Positions 11,608 to 22,181 of a DNA stretch of 64,000 nt are shown one piece after another. The stretch is taken from assembly GCA_026873275.1 (NCBI GenBank), contig JANTUC010000001.1, forward strand, positions 2,976,001-3,040,000, in the 5' to 3' direction. Below the pieces are notes generated by a model. That model made no database searches. It was not told where the DNA came from and saw only the letters and a list, made by a program, of their open reading frames with translations. The position numbers were made by a program, and so were the translations under genes. How positions within the stretch are numbered: the stretch's first letter is position 1; each line of letters opens with the position of its first letter. The DNA comes from Pseudopithomyces maydicus. Taxonomy: Eukaryota; Ascomycota; Dothideomycetes; Pleosporales; Didymosphaeriaceae.

Positions 11608-14394
11608 ATGGACACTCATGTATTAGGCACACATCCACGCCATATCAATACCTCTTCAGGCACGGTACGAAAGTCTCCACCAACATCATTGGGCGAACCA
11701 CCCAGAGCAACCATGATTCACCCTCCCACCCCATTTACGGCACTTCCGCAGGCTTCCCGCACCGCTGGCCTTGCTCCCGCATTGCCTCTGCCGGAGTCTA
11801 GATCGCCCGGTGGTTACAACTCCACCTCATACAGCCACTCCACATCGCCAAGCACGCCCTCAGGAGGCTTACCGGACATCTCAGCGAACGATCAGTCTGG
11901 CCTGGTCATTTCTCCAACGCACATATCCTCGGCAAGCTTGAATTCGCAGAAACGAGCATACCGCCAAAGAAGAAAAGACCCCTCTTGCGATGCTTGTCGG
12001 GAACGCAAAGTCAAGGTGAGTCGACAGAGCTTTTTCCTTTGTGTATTTCAAAACCCTTGAATAGCAGGCTGGGACCGTTGCAGTTACCTCGTTGAGCGGT
12101 CAATTGGGACGTGTTCTTCATGATCACTTGCTAGGGAATCCTTCGCGACGTCGTTCCTCGGACGATAACAAGATTCCGCTCAGTAGCGCATTCGAGGATG
12201 ACTTGAAGTGAATCGTAGCCCCTCTACATCTCAGCTTATAACGTTGGCTAATTTACCGACAGTGCGATGCGACGGAGACGTCCTCGTGCTCGGAATGCTC
12301 AAGCAGAAATCACAAATGCCAGTTTACCAAGGACACAAACCGTCGCATGTCGTCGATCAAGTAAGTCGGTTTGTTATGGCGCGCAGATCGATCTGCTAAC
12401 TAGAGCGAAGGCAGGTACAAGACTTACAGAGCCAAATAGCAGAACTCCAACAAGAAAAGCAACACCTTTTGATTAGAGTCGGGGGCCAAGAGAGAATGGA
12501 TCTGGATCCTCCTGCGCCCAGAATTCAAAGAGAACACAGACCACCTTCATCCACTGCAAACAAATGGGCAACGGTGCCGGCACCGGCTTTGCCTAATTTT
12601 GACCACGTTCGTGATAACATCCGCACGCAATCAGCAGGTATCTTCCAGGGACCGAGCCCTTACTATAGCAGTAGACTTTCAGGCCCAGCAGACCGATTTC
12701 CAAACATACCTCCACGAGCCGACTTCGCCCACATATCCCGGTCTTACCTTGATACGGTACACGAGATATATCCCATTTTGCACTGGCCTACATTTCAAAG
12801 CGAAATCGATCAAGTCTATACAAGTAGAAGCTTTGATGGAATGTCCAAAGAATGGGTTGGCATGTATTTCGCGATGCTTGCGTGTGGTAGCCTCAATATC
12901 ACTGCTACCACGCCACAGGGTCACAATAGTGGCAGAGAGTTCTATGATGTAGCGTCGCAAGCCATGACTCCTTGGCCACAAGATCCAACTACTGTCCACG
13001 TACGGCTTCTCTTTCTCCTCGGTCTTTACGCAACAGAGAGTGGCATGAAATCCGAAGGCTCGATGTGGCATGCTTCTTCTGTTAGAGTCGCTCAGATGCT
13101 ATCCTTAAATCATTCGGATCCGACACAAAGCCCATTTGAAGCCGAGATGCGAAGGCGGTTATGGTGGGCAATCTATGTGCAAGACAGGTGTGTGTTTCTA
13201 TTTTATTCTTCCCGAAAAACCCGACGATTGCTAACATCAGGCAGGCTAACATCGTTCGGAGCCAATCTTTCATTCGCTATCGACGAAAGAGACTCGGAAG
13301 ATTCATTACCTACACCGATTCAAGATCGTTATATTGGTTTACAGCCCATACCACACGTCCAAAATGCACAAGACTACCCATTTGTAATGCTCATCAGAAT
13401 CACAAGAATATTTTCCGGAGTCTATCAGACGGTGAAGTCGAGCAGGGTCTACGCTCCAGAGTTGCGGAACCACGAGGAGCAATTCCAATCGATCCTTTCT
13501 CAGCTCCCAGAGCCATTGCGACCCGACTCGGATGCCCGTCTCGAACCTCTGGGTTTATTACCTATCCTCATGCTCGACTTGGCGCGCTTTCAACTGTACA
13601 GGCGTAATCTCTCACCAGTCTGCCCGCCGGAGGATCGGATAGACGCGCTAAATAATTGCACAAACGTTGCGCGGGACACTGCGAGGGCCCTGCAGCGGAC
13701 ACTACAGGCTCCCGATGCGGATCGAGATTGTCTGAGACGTGTTGCAAGTACCATGGTTTGCATCCATCTCTGGAGGTGCATACTCATATTGTGTTTACAA
13801 AAGGACTTCCAGGCTGCCCTGTTATGTGTCAGAGCATCAGCAGCACTTGCAGAATCGAGAAAGGTCAACACTGCTTGCGGAAAATACATTCTCTTCTTTC
13901 TAGAGCAACTCGCAGAAAGGAACCGGCGAGGAAACAGTCACATGTACAAACCTACAGATGACGAAGAGCTGCTCGCTTACGCGAGCGGAGATTTGCAGAG
14001 CGGGTTGGAGCAGTCGTGGGCATGGGCAGGCGCAACGCCCGGCAGTGCGGCAACTTCTCCCCACACACGATCACAACCCCATGCCAAACCTTACGGTAGC
14101 AACGAGTCGATGTCAGACAGATTGCCTATAAGGTCGCATCCGAATTCGTCGGATGACGCAACAAGGCAATGGCCCGGTTGGGGAGCCGCGGAACATTCAA
14201 TAAAGACGTTGATGGGTTCACAGAAGCGCATCGCGCCTGGCGCATCATCAGGCCCAGGCCCAACATACTATCCTCCGCCTCACAACCCCGTCAAGAGGGT
14301 GCAACTGGCCTCGGATGTACCGAACATGTCTCCGTCCAAACCGCCGCCCACGCCGTCGAATGCTAGCCGTATTTCCATTGCGAACATCATATGA
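11608..14394 (+). CDS. Zn2Cys6 transcription factor with fungal_trans domain
   Basis: This is a nuclear DNA-binding regulator. Four exons (11608-12015, 12263-12360, 12411-13187, 13245-14394) give 810 aa. The first intron splits the zinc cluster: CDACRERKVK ends exon 1 and CDATETSSCSEC...HKC opens exon 2. The spacing is C-x2-C-x6-C-x7-C-x2-C-x6-C at about residues 127-157. A linker and a short coiled coil follow (VQDLQSQIAELQQEKQHLL). The fungal-specific regulatory domain begins around YLDTVHEIYPILHWPTF and includes the usual RRLWWAIYVQDR. The C-terminal third is Pro/Ser-rich and disordered. The first 125 residues are also Pro/Ser-rich. The third intron (13188-13244) is 57 nt with no stop, so its retention would add 19 residues inside the domain. 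Target genes are unknown. Confidence 0.88.
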
Positions 14395-15362
14395 AACACA
14401 CGGAGGCTTGTAGGATAGAGGCATACATTATCCGTACTTCGGACAGAGGGGGATCTGCCATGATTACGATGGCACCGGATACTCTACGCGGCCTTGTTCC
14501 GTTCATCGATTGAAGCGTCATACAAGCAGTTTTCCTTTGCATGTCGATTCGTTGTTCAGCGGGCGTATTGGTGTAAAATGGAGGGGCTGGGCCTGGGATG
14601 GAAGACTGTGTAGTTGCTAGCACGAAGGCTTGTAGGAACGAGCACCTAATCATATTCACTGTGTTTGATTATTTTTTTACCACGAGTACGGATTGTCGTG
14701 TTTGTGGAGTACTTCTCGCTTGTCGAACGTGTGGTGATAGCTGCAGCATTACTTTGAAAGGGCATGCGGGGTAGTATGTGCGTACAGTAGGCAGGTACGC
14801 TGAAATAAGACGGAGCAATTCCCAAAGTGTGGCCTGGAATAGATCAGATGGAAGTACATAGGTGGGCTCGAGCTAGACGTCTCCACCTGTGTAGTAAAAT
14901 GTACCTAGGTAGTCTAGATAGTTCCCACAATGCGGGCCTAGCGGCAGTAGACGATTGCGTTGGACATGGCTCCAGCGTACAAACGAAGACACACAGTGGT
15001 TAGTGTTGTTTAGCGTTGGAGCGTGGTACAGTAGAAGAGGGGCCATCAGAGTGTGCCTTCCAACAGGTGTTCTGCCCCTGGTGTGGCTCCCGATACGAAA
15101 TTCGCGCAAGCCGACAGCTCGTGGCACGCACGACACGCCAGTGACATGCGTAAGAGGCGGTGTAAGGGCGCGGAGTGCGTAGGTACTGCAGGCAATACAG
15201 CGGGCGCGGGGGCCTCAAACAAGCTTTCTGGCGAGGCTTGTCGAGGGGCGGGTCCCGCCGTCGAATGGCGACGCAAGGAGGGCGACGTGCACGGCGCTAG
15301 CTGGCTCGATTGGGGGTCCAGTGACGCAGGAGCGCGGCGGTTGCTGACGGGAAATGCTGGAT

Positions 15363-15411
15363 GCTGGTCCATTGCTGGTCCATTGCTGGTCCATTGCTGG
15401 TCCATTGCTGG
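15363..15411. repeat. 11-bp tandem repeat, about 4.5 copies
   Basis: The unit GCTGGTCCATT is repeated four times without mismatch, then partly a fifth time. It lies about 320 bp upstream of the glutamate decarboxylase start. Perfect copies suggest recent expansion and likely length variation between strains. Confidence 0.9.
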
Positions 15412-15518
15412 ATGCGCGTTGGCAGACAACCCCTCCATCGCGGTTGCGGGGCACCAGCTGCCCAGCCCAGCCAGCTAGCCAGCTTACTTGCGGTAGATAG
15501 GTATATCTCGCAGGAGCT

Positions 15519-15717
15519 CCTTCTTCTTCTCCTTCTGCTTCTTCTGCTCCTCCTCTCCTTCGCTTACTCTCTCTCTCTCTCTTCTCCTCTCCTCTCCTCT
15601 CAATTGCTTCTTCTTCCCCCGCATTTCTCCCTCCTTGCTCTCCTACTGCTCTCACCGATTGCTCCTCCTCCCCCTCCTCCTTCTTCTTCTTTCCCCTCGC
15701 AGAGACCAATTGAGCCC
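15519..15717 (+). promoter_or_regulatory. pyrimidine-rich tract before glutamate decarboxylase
   Basis: About 200 bp of almost pure C/T on the + strand, with CTTCTT, CTCT and TCCTC blocks, ends 10 bp before the ATG. Such CT-rich tracts are known near transcription starts of well-expressed filamentous-fungal genes. It probably covers the core promoter and 5' leader. Confidence 0.6.
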
Positions 15718-15726
15718 TAGACCATC

Positions 15727-17592
15727 ATGGTGCACCTCAACCGCATAGCCACTGACAAGGAGGTCAACGCCGCAAAGGGCCTTGTCGATGGCCTGAAGAA
15801 GTTCACCCTCGCCGTCGAGGAAGAGCCCGATGACTACACAGCCACCGTCTACGGCAGCAAGTATGCTGCTGAAGACCTGCCCAAGCATGAGATGCCTGTA
15901 AGTCGCTCCTTCCTCGAGCTCCCCACATCTCTCGTCTTGCTCATGCTCACCCGTCATACCAGGACCGCGAGATGCCCCCGCAGGTGTGAGTAGCGTGCGA
16001 GTTTCGCGGTGAAGCCGCACCCGTTAACCGTACAAAGGGCCTACCGCATGATTAAGGATGACCTGACCCTTGATGGAACCCCGACCCTCAATCTGGCGTC
16101 GTTCGTCACTACCTACATGGTGAGTGCTTTTTCTGCGGCTCCAGCCAATGAAAAACATATCCTCTGTGAAGGCTAACACACCAGCAGGAAGACGAAGCCG
16201 AGAAGCTGATGGTCGACGCTTTCAGCAAGAACTTCATCGACTACGAGGAATATCCCGTTAGTGCAGATATCCAAAACCGCTGTGTCTCCATGATTGCCCG
16301 CTTATTCAACGTGCCTTCCAACGACGATGCGAATGCCATGGGCACATCGACCATCGGTTCCTCGGAGGGTATCATGCTTGCGGTGCTTGCCATGAAGAAA
16401 TTATGGGCCAACAAGCGAAAGGCTGCGGGAAAGCCATTCGACAACCCCAACATTATCATGAACTCTGCGGTACAGGTCTGCTGGGAAAAGGCTGCGAGAT
16501 ACTTTGATGTTGAGGAAAGATACGTATACTGCACAGCAGACCGATATGTAATCGATCCCAAGCAGGCTGTAGATCTCATTGACGAGAACACCATCGGTAT
16601 CTGCTCAATTCTCGGCACAACCTACACCGGAGAGTATGTCTATTGCTATCTTACTCCAACCATGTACAGTTCTGACAGCCTGCAGATACGAAGACACGAA
16701 AGCGATCAACGACCTGCTCGTCGAGCGGAACATCGATGTGCCCATCCACGTAGACGCTGCTTCTGGTGGGTTTGTCGCCCCATTTGTCAACCCTGGTCTC
16801 GAATGGGACTTCCGACTGGAAAAAGTCGTCTCGATCAACGTCTCTGGCCACAAGTACGGCCTCGTCTACCCGGGTGTTGGGTGGGTTATCTGGAGAGATC
16901 CCGAGTTCCTACCCAAGGAGCTTGTTTTCAATATCAACTACCTCGGTGCTGATCAAGCCTCTTTCACTCTTAACTTCTCGCGCGGCGCTTCGCAGATCAT
17001 TGGACAGTACTACCAGTTGATTCGTCTCGGCAAGCGTGGATACAGGAGGATTATGCTGAACTTGACACGAACAGCTGATTATCTTTCGGCAAATCTCGAG
17101 GATTTAGGTTTCATCATTCTTTCACAGAAGAGTGGCGAGGGCCTTCCTTTGGTTGCTTGTCGCTTGGACGAAGATTTGGGTAAACAGTACGATGAGTTCG
17201 CAATTGCTCACCAACTTCGCGAACGCGGATGGGTTGTTCCTGCCTACACCATGGCTCCACACTCCGACAAAATGAAGCTTATGCGTGTCGTCGTCCGCGA
17301 GGATTTCACCAAGTCACGCTGCGATGCTCTCATTGCTGACTTCAAGCTTGCCCTCGAAACACTCGATGCTATGGACGCTAAGCGAATCCAGCACGAGAGG
17401 GAGTAAGTCTGATCCAAATCCTGTGAAGATCTATGCTGATAATTTGACAGGCACGCTGCCCAATTCCACATGCGTCGTAGGTCGACTTTGATGGGTAACG
17501 CAGCACCCCAGATCAAGAAGCAAGCTACTCAGCACTTCCACGATGAGCACAGCCTGCAGGGTCAGCACGGCAAGTCGCACGGTGTGTGCTAG
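15727..17592 (+). CDS. GAD1: glutamate decarboxylase
   Basis: This cytosolic PLP enzyme makes GABA and CO2 from glutamate, the entry of the GABA shunt. Six exons (15727-15897, 15963-15985, 16038-16119, 16188-16633, 16686-17402, 17451-17592) give 526 aa. Exon 2 is only 23 nt, but its joins restore the family segment REMPPQVAYRMIKDDL. Family marks include LNLASFVTTYM, the substrate/PLP block TSTIGSSEGIMLA, HVDAASGGF, and the PLP lysine in SGHKYG (about Lys297). The C-terminus beyond the core is Gln/His-rich (QHFHDEHSLQGQHGKSH). Whether it binds calmodulin, as plant forms do, cannot be told. The start follows the pyrimidine tract directly. No other GABA-shunt gene adjoins it. Confidence 0.95.
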
Positions 17593-17774
17593 TATGGATT
17601 ATGATTTATTTATTATTCGGGACTTGATTGCAGAGAGCGGTTGTGTCCCCTTCAGGAAACTTTTCAGGGCAGGTATACATGTATGTGTTGTTCAGCGGGC
17701 GTCAATACAAATGGATAGTATGAAGTAAAGAAGGAACTTCTTCCTCTAGCTCCACGTTTCGTATGATCAAGCGA

Positions 17775-19053
17775 TCACTTTTCCCCTTCTCCACCCGGCA
17801 CCATCATTCCATGCATCCCTCCATACCCACTTACTCTGGGGACCTCCCAACTCCCCAACACCTCCTTCTTCACGTCCTCACTTATCTCAAAGATCTCCAC
17901 CCGGATCGGCCTACAGGTCGCCTTCATGTCTGATTTGTCCTCGTCCCCAGTCCCTTCTTCCGCCTGATGCCAACCCCAAGCACTCAAGTCGCCCCCAGGA
18001 CATGTCGATAGTGCGCAGAGAAGCGGCTGCTCGGCGAAAAAAGTGACGAAGGAATCAGGAGTTGCGGGGGAAGCCTCCATGAAATAGCGGCCTTGGGGGT
18101 CGAGACCGGTGACTTGGAATACATTAAGGACGTCGTGTACATCATGTTCTGAGAGGCCGTAGGGAAGGAGTGCGCGCGTCAGGTTGGAGCTGTTGATTTA
18201 GTACATCTCGAATTCGAGGGGGCCAGTAGGAGATGATGAGTTGAAAAGCGAGATAAGTACATCTCGGGATAACGAAAAGAAGCTTACTGGCAGTGGAAAT
18301 CATAAGAGGCTCCCGTCAGCATATGCGATACTTTTCCGGCACCAAGTCAGTTCCCTACACAATGCCTACATGAAAAACTTCACAGAAAATGAAACCAAAA
18401 AAGAATCAAAGTAAAACGCAAAAGCGAGCCAACCCACCATAAGGATCACATCTCGTCCCAAGCAAATCATGACACCTGCCCCCCCACCTCGTCACTCCCC
18501 CTCTCATCCCTCCTTTCCTCTCTACCCCCACCATCCACATCCCCAATCTCACACCCGTCCTCCACGATCCCACACAACGGCCGCATATACGGCAAATTCG
18601 ACCACAACCTATCCCCCTCCACCATGTGGCTCCCCTGCAACTGCCGCGTGCGCGCCGCCCAGAAGCGCTCCCGCGGATTCTGCGCGTTGAACACGTTGAG
18701 GTCGCCGACTTGGGGGCCAGCCGGTGTGGAGAGGCGGAAGAGGGCGCCCGCAGGAACGTTCCAGGCGCGGCCGCTGCGGGGTGGGATGATGAAGTCTTGG
18801 GTTGGGGTGAGTATTGGGGGTTCGGAGTTTAGGGCTGCTTTGAGGCGGGCGTAGAGGGCGGTTGGGGGGTGGAGGGGGAGGTGGGCGAGGTGGGGAAGTA
18901 GGCTGGGGAAGGGGGGACGGAGGGGCGTTTGAAAGTGGTGGTGGTAGAGGGGTTGGGGACATGGTTGGGGCTGGGTTTGTGATTGGGGTGGAAAGAGTTG
19001 GGTTGTAATCAAGGGTACTGAAGGGAGGGTTGTGGTGTTTTGTCTTGCTCCAT
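17775..19053 (-). CDS. DUF1989 (urea carboxylase-associated family) protein
   Basis: Five exons are proposed: 19053-19019, 18902-18555, 18475-18438, 18330-18288 and 18189-17775, giving 292 aa with matching phases at each join. Exon 2 carries the family core: IPPRSGRAWNVPAG, GPQVGDLNVFNA and NPRERFWAARTRQL. The tiny exons 3 and 4 restore HDLLGTRCDPY and MLTGASYDFHC. Exon 5 continues SNLTRALLPYGLSEHDVHDVLNVF. Clusters of His and Cys in these blocks suggest metal binding, known for the family but not proven here. Bacterial relatives sit beside urea carboxylase or aminomethyltransferase genes; the fungal role is unknown. Exon 1 is the weakest point: it encodes only MEQDKTPQPSL, but it is the only ATG I found that splices in frame. 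The gene is tandem with LEU4. Confidence 0.78.
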
Positions 19054-19462
19054 GTATGTAAATTGCGAAATCGGACGTACATGTACCATTTCAAGATTGA
19101 TCGACAAAGAAGTAACGTATGATGTAGGCCCAGGGTCCACGAAAAACAGCCGGTGATAAGCGGTACTAGTCCTACTGTACATACAGGATGCGCGGGCACA
19201 CTAATACACTATTGCAATAGTAATGCGCAACCTCGATGTGCGTCGGGGGTACAACAGAATTGCTCGTGGAAATATGCTAGGATAGATTGGTATTGACTAT
19301 ACGGACTTTTCAAGCCTTACGCCGACCCTACGCATGCGGGGATGGAGAAAAATCAAATGCAAATTGATATAAGCACGACGCCTCCTGAATGCAACACCAG
19401 ACCCGCACATATACCACAAAAGGTGTTATTGCATTCACGTGACATCTTTTCGGTCAGAGTGC

Positions 19463-21475
19463 TCAGTGCGTTCCGTTAACGCTCGCCTCCAGATGGCCGA
19501 CAAGAGGGCTGGCATCTACATCCTTGTTGTCGTCTCTGGCCCTCCCGGGACTTGATGTCGGGCTGGGCAGGTCGTTCGTGTTGGATCGCTTAGGGCGGAA
19601 TGGTACTGGTGAAGAAGGTCTTGAGGAGAGGAACTGCGGGGATCAGCATGATTGTTCAATTTCATCGACAAGAGATGTACTCACAGTGGAGGCTGCAGAC
19701 AGCAGCGCGATCAGCGAAGCCTGAACAACATCCTGGTGGATGCCCACACCCCATACTCTCTGCTTGCTTCCAGCCGCAGTACATTCTATGTACGTGGCTG
19801 CCTTGGCATCCTTGTTCGTTCCAATGGTGTGCTCCTTGTACTCAGCGACATCGAGGTCGATGCCCAGATTCCTCAGCGCATCAGCAAGAGAAGAGATGGC
19901 ACCATTTCCTGTACCCTGAATGCGGTGTTCTTGTCCATCAATCTCAATGACACCACGGAACAGACGTCGCAGATTGCGCGAGGATGCCGTCTTACCTGCT
20001 TCCGGCGGCGCAGGCGACTTGGAACGGTCCGCTGAGATATCGTAATCTACAAGAGCAAAGCGGGGGTTGTGCTTGAGATGGTAGGCATTTTCGAACAGCT
20101 TGACGATCTCGGTAGGAAGGAGTTCCCGACCCAGCATATCGGTCTCGCGCTGGACGACTTTGGAAAAAGCAATTTGCAGACCGCGGGGGAGGTCGAGCTC
20201 CAGCTGGCGCTGGATGATCCAGGCAACACCGCCCTTTCCACTTTGTGAATTGACACGGATGATGGCCTCGTATGTACGTCCGATATCTTGAGGGTCGAGC
20301 GGGAGGTATGGGACCTGCCATGGGCTCTCCGATGTCGCACCCTCTTGTTTCCGCTTCTGAAAGCCCTTCTTGATGGCATCTTGGTGGGAGCCGCTGAACG
20401 CGCAGACGACCAGCTGGCCTCCGTACGGCTGTCTAGGGTGTACTGGGATCTTGTTACACGACTCTACCATGTCAATGACGGACTTGATGTCAGAGAAGTC
20501 GATGCCAGGATGTATGCCCTGTGTGTACAGGTTCAGCGCCAGGGTCACCAAATCCACGTTTCCAGTTCGCTCGCCGTTGCCAAACAGCGTGCCCTCGACT
20601 CGGTCTGCGCCTGCCATCTGTGCCAACTCTGCCGCAGCGACTGCGCATCCTCGGTCGTTGTGTGGGTGCAGACTGACGCTGATCTTCTCTCGCTCAGAAA
20701 TGTTCTTGCAGAAGTACTCGATCTGGTCAGCATAGACGTTCGGTGTGCTCATCTCCACGGTCGCAGGCAGGTTGAAGATGATGGGGTTCTCGACGCTGGG
20801 CTCCCACGCCGCCTTGACAGCCTCGCACACCTCGACGACGAACTCAGGGGACGAGTCTGAGAAGGTCTCTGGCGAGAACTCGTATGCCCATTCCGTCCCA
20901 GCCGTCTCCGGGTCGTCTTTTGTGATGGACCGCGCGTACTTTGTGCACTCCACAGCCAAAGCCTTGGTCTCGGCATTGTTCATGTTGAAAACGATATTCT
21001 GGAAGCACGGCGACGTCGCGAGGTACAGGTGAAGGATAGCCTTCCTGGCGCCCTTGAGGGAGTCGACGGTGCGGCGGATGAGCTCCTTGCGACATGGCGA
21101 GAGGACCTGCACCCAGACGTCGTCGGGCACTATGCCAGGTGTGCGGATGAGGCGCTGTGTGAAGTCGAAGTCGGTCTGGGAGGCAGACGGGAAGGAAACC
21201 TCGATTTCCTTGTAGCCCAGCCTCACGAGCATCTGGAAGTAGGCCCATTTTTGCTCGCCGTCCTGCGACAGTCAGCCTTCCAGGCCAGTGAAAAGAGACG
21301 ACATGGCGCAAGGTGAACTTACCATAGGGTCCACCAGACTCTGGTTGCCATCTCTAAGGTCCGTGGACAGCCATCGTGGCGGCTTGTCGACTGTCTTGTT
21401 TGGCCACGAGCGATCGGGCAGATTCAGCGGCTTGAAAGCCTTGTATTTCTTCCACGGCTCCTGGAGCATGGGCAT
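19463..21475 (-). CDS. LEU4: 2-isopropylmalate synthase
   Basis: The first committed enzyme of leucine synthesis condenses acetyl-CoA with 2-oxoisovalerate. Exons 21475-21323, 21262-19685 and 19633-19463 give 633 aa, the normal fungal length. The catalytic TIM barrel begins at PPRWLSTDLRDGNQSL and includes the metal site SLHPHNDRGC and GNGERTGNVDL. The C-terminal part (from about residue 450) matches the LeuA regulatory domain, where leucine feedback occurs in the family. The last exon adds a Pro/Ser-rich tail ending VNGTH. Its acceptor (GCAG before TTCCTC) is fairly certain, but a different frame would end the protein after about 14 residues. No clear mitochondrial presequence is visible. 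Three GCN4-type sites lie just upstream. Confidence 0.93.
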
Positions 21476-22181
21476 CGTGTCGCAACTCTCTTCTGGTCGT
21501 TCTTTGGAACAATAAAACGGCTAAAGAGCAATTGCCGAGTCACAAGACGAGTTGGTCGTGGGGGGATGAATAGAGTGATACAAGGAGAAGAGTCAAAAAA
21601 GAAATAGGAACGAATTGATTGACTCAACGCTCTGACTGTCCACGGATGCACCCGCAAAAGCTTTCGGTGCTACTTCGCGCCAACCGACGCTGTATGACGA
21701 ACGCCTGCCGCCCCGCATTTCGTCCCTTTTTGCTGCGGGGCGGTTCTGGCGCCGACTTCGGACGCGACAGAGACTACTGCAACCGCATCGCAGCCAGCCT
21801 CGAATACGACGGATATATTGCTTTCCAGCCTCAGCGGGAGCCTGAATTGAGCGGCGGCCATGAGCAGCTCCTGTCGTGCGGCGGCATGGCTTGCCGTCTC
21901 ACGACCATGGCCTGACGCCATCCGGCCGCCGGCAAGGATGCATCCTCGCGCAAAGTTGCCTGACACACCCTCCACAGCCCGGAGTGCGACCCTATACGCG
22001 CCCGTATCTGCAGGCGACGAGCCTTCTATGACGAAGGCCGTCTGCATTCGTCTGCAATGCATTCATCCATGGATCCGCCGAGCACATGTGAACACAAGAC
22101 GAGTTAGCGTGGCCCCATTGTACATGGTCACCATAAGAATAGACTTCGTTCGCAACGTGATGGCATTTCGCTGGCATCGCG
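21476..22181. other. intergenic region between LEU4 and the LCHN gene
   Basis: Apart from the GCN4-type sites next to LEU4, I see no gene or repeat. The open frames here run antisense to each other and lack any recognisable domain. Confidence 0.5.
21537..21626 (-). promoter_or_regulatory. three GCN4/CpcA-type sites upstream of LEU4
   Basis: TGACTCA lies at 21620-21626, and the reverse form GAGTCA at 21537-21542 and 21590-21595. These are about 60-150 bp upstream of the LEU4 start codon. The core TGACTC is the known binding site of yeast Gcn4 and filamentous-fungal CpcA/CPC1, which induce amino-acid genes on starvation. Binding is inferred. Confidence 0.65.

Larger units (their letters stand above)
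14395..15726. other. intergenic region upstream of glutamate decarboxylase
   Basis: There is no coding region I can support. The stretch holds the 3' flank of the regulator, an 11-bp tandem repeat (15363-15411) and a long pyrimidine tract just before the glutamate decarboxylase start. Short open frames through the repeat are artefacts of its periodic sequence. Confidence 0.5.

Noticed and set aside
15363..15411. Possible CRISPR-like array
   Set aside because: The 11-bp units are direct tandem copies with no spacers, and the genome is eukaryotic.
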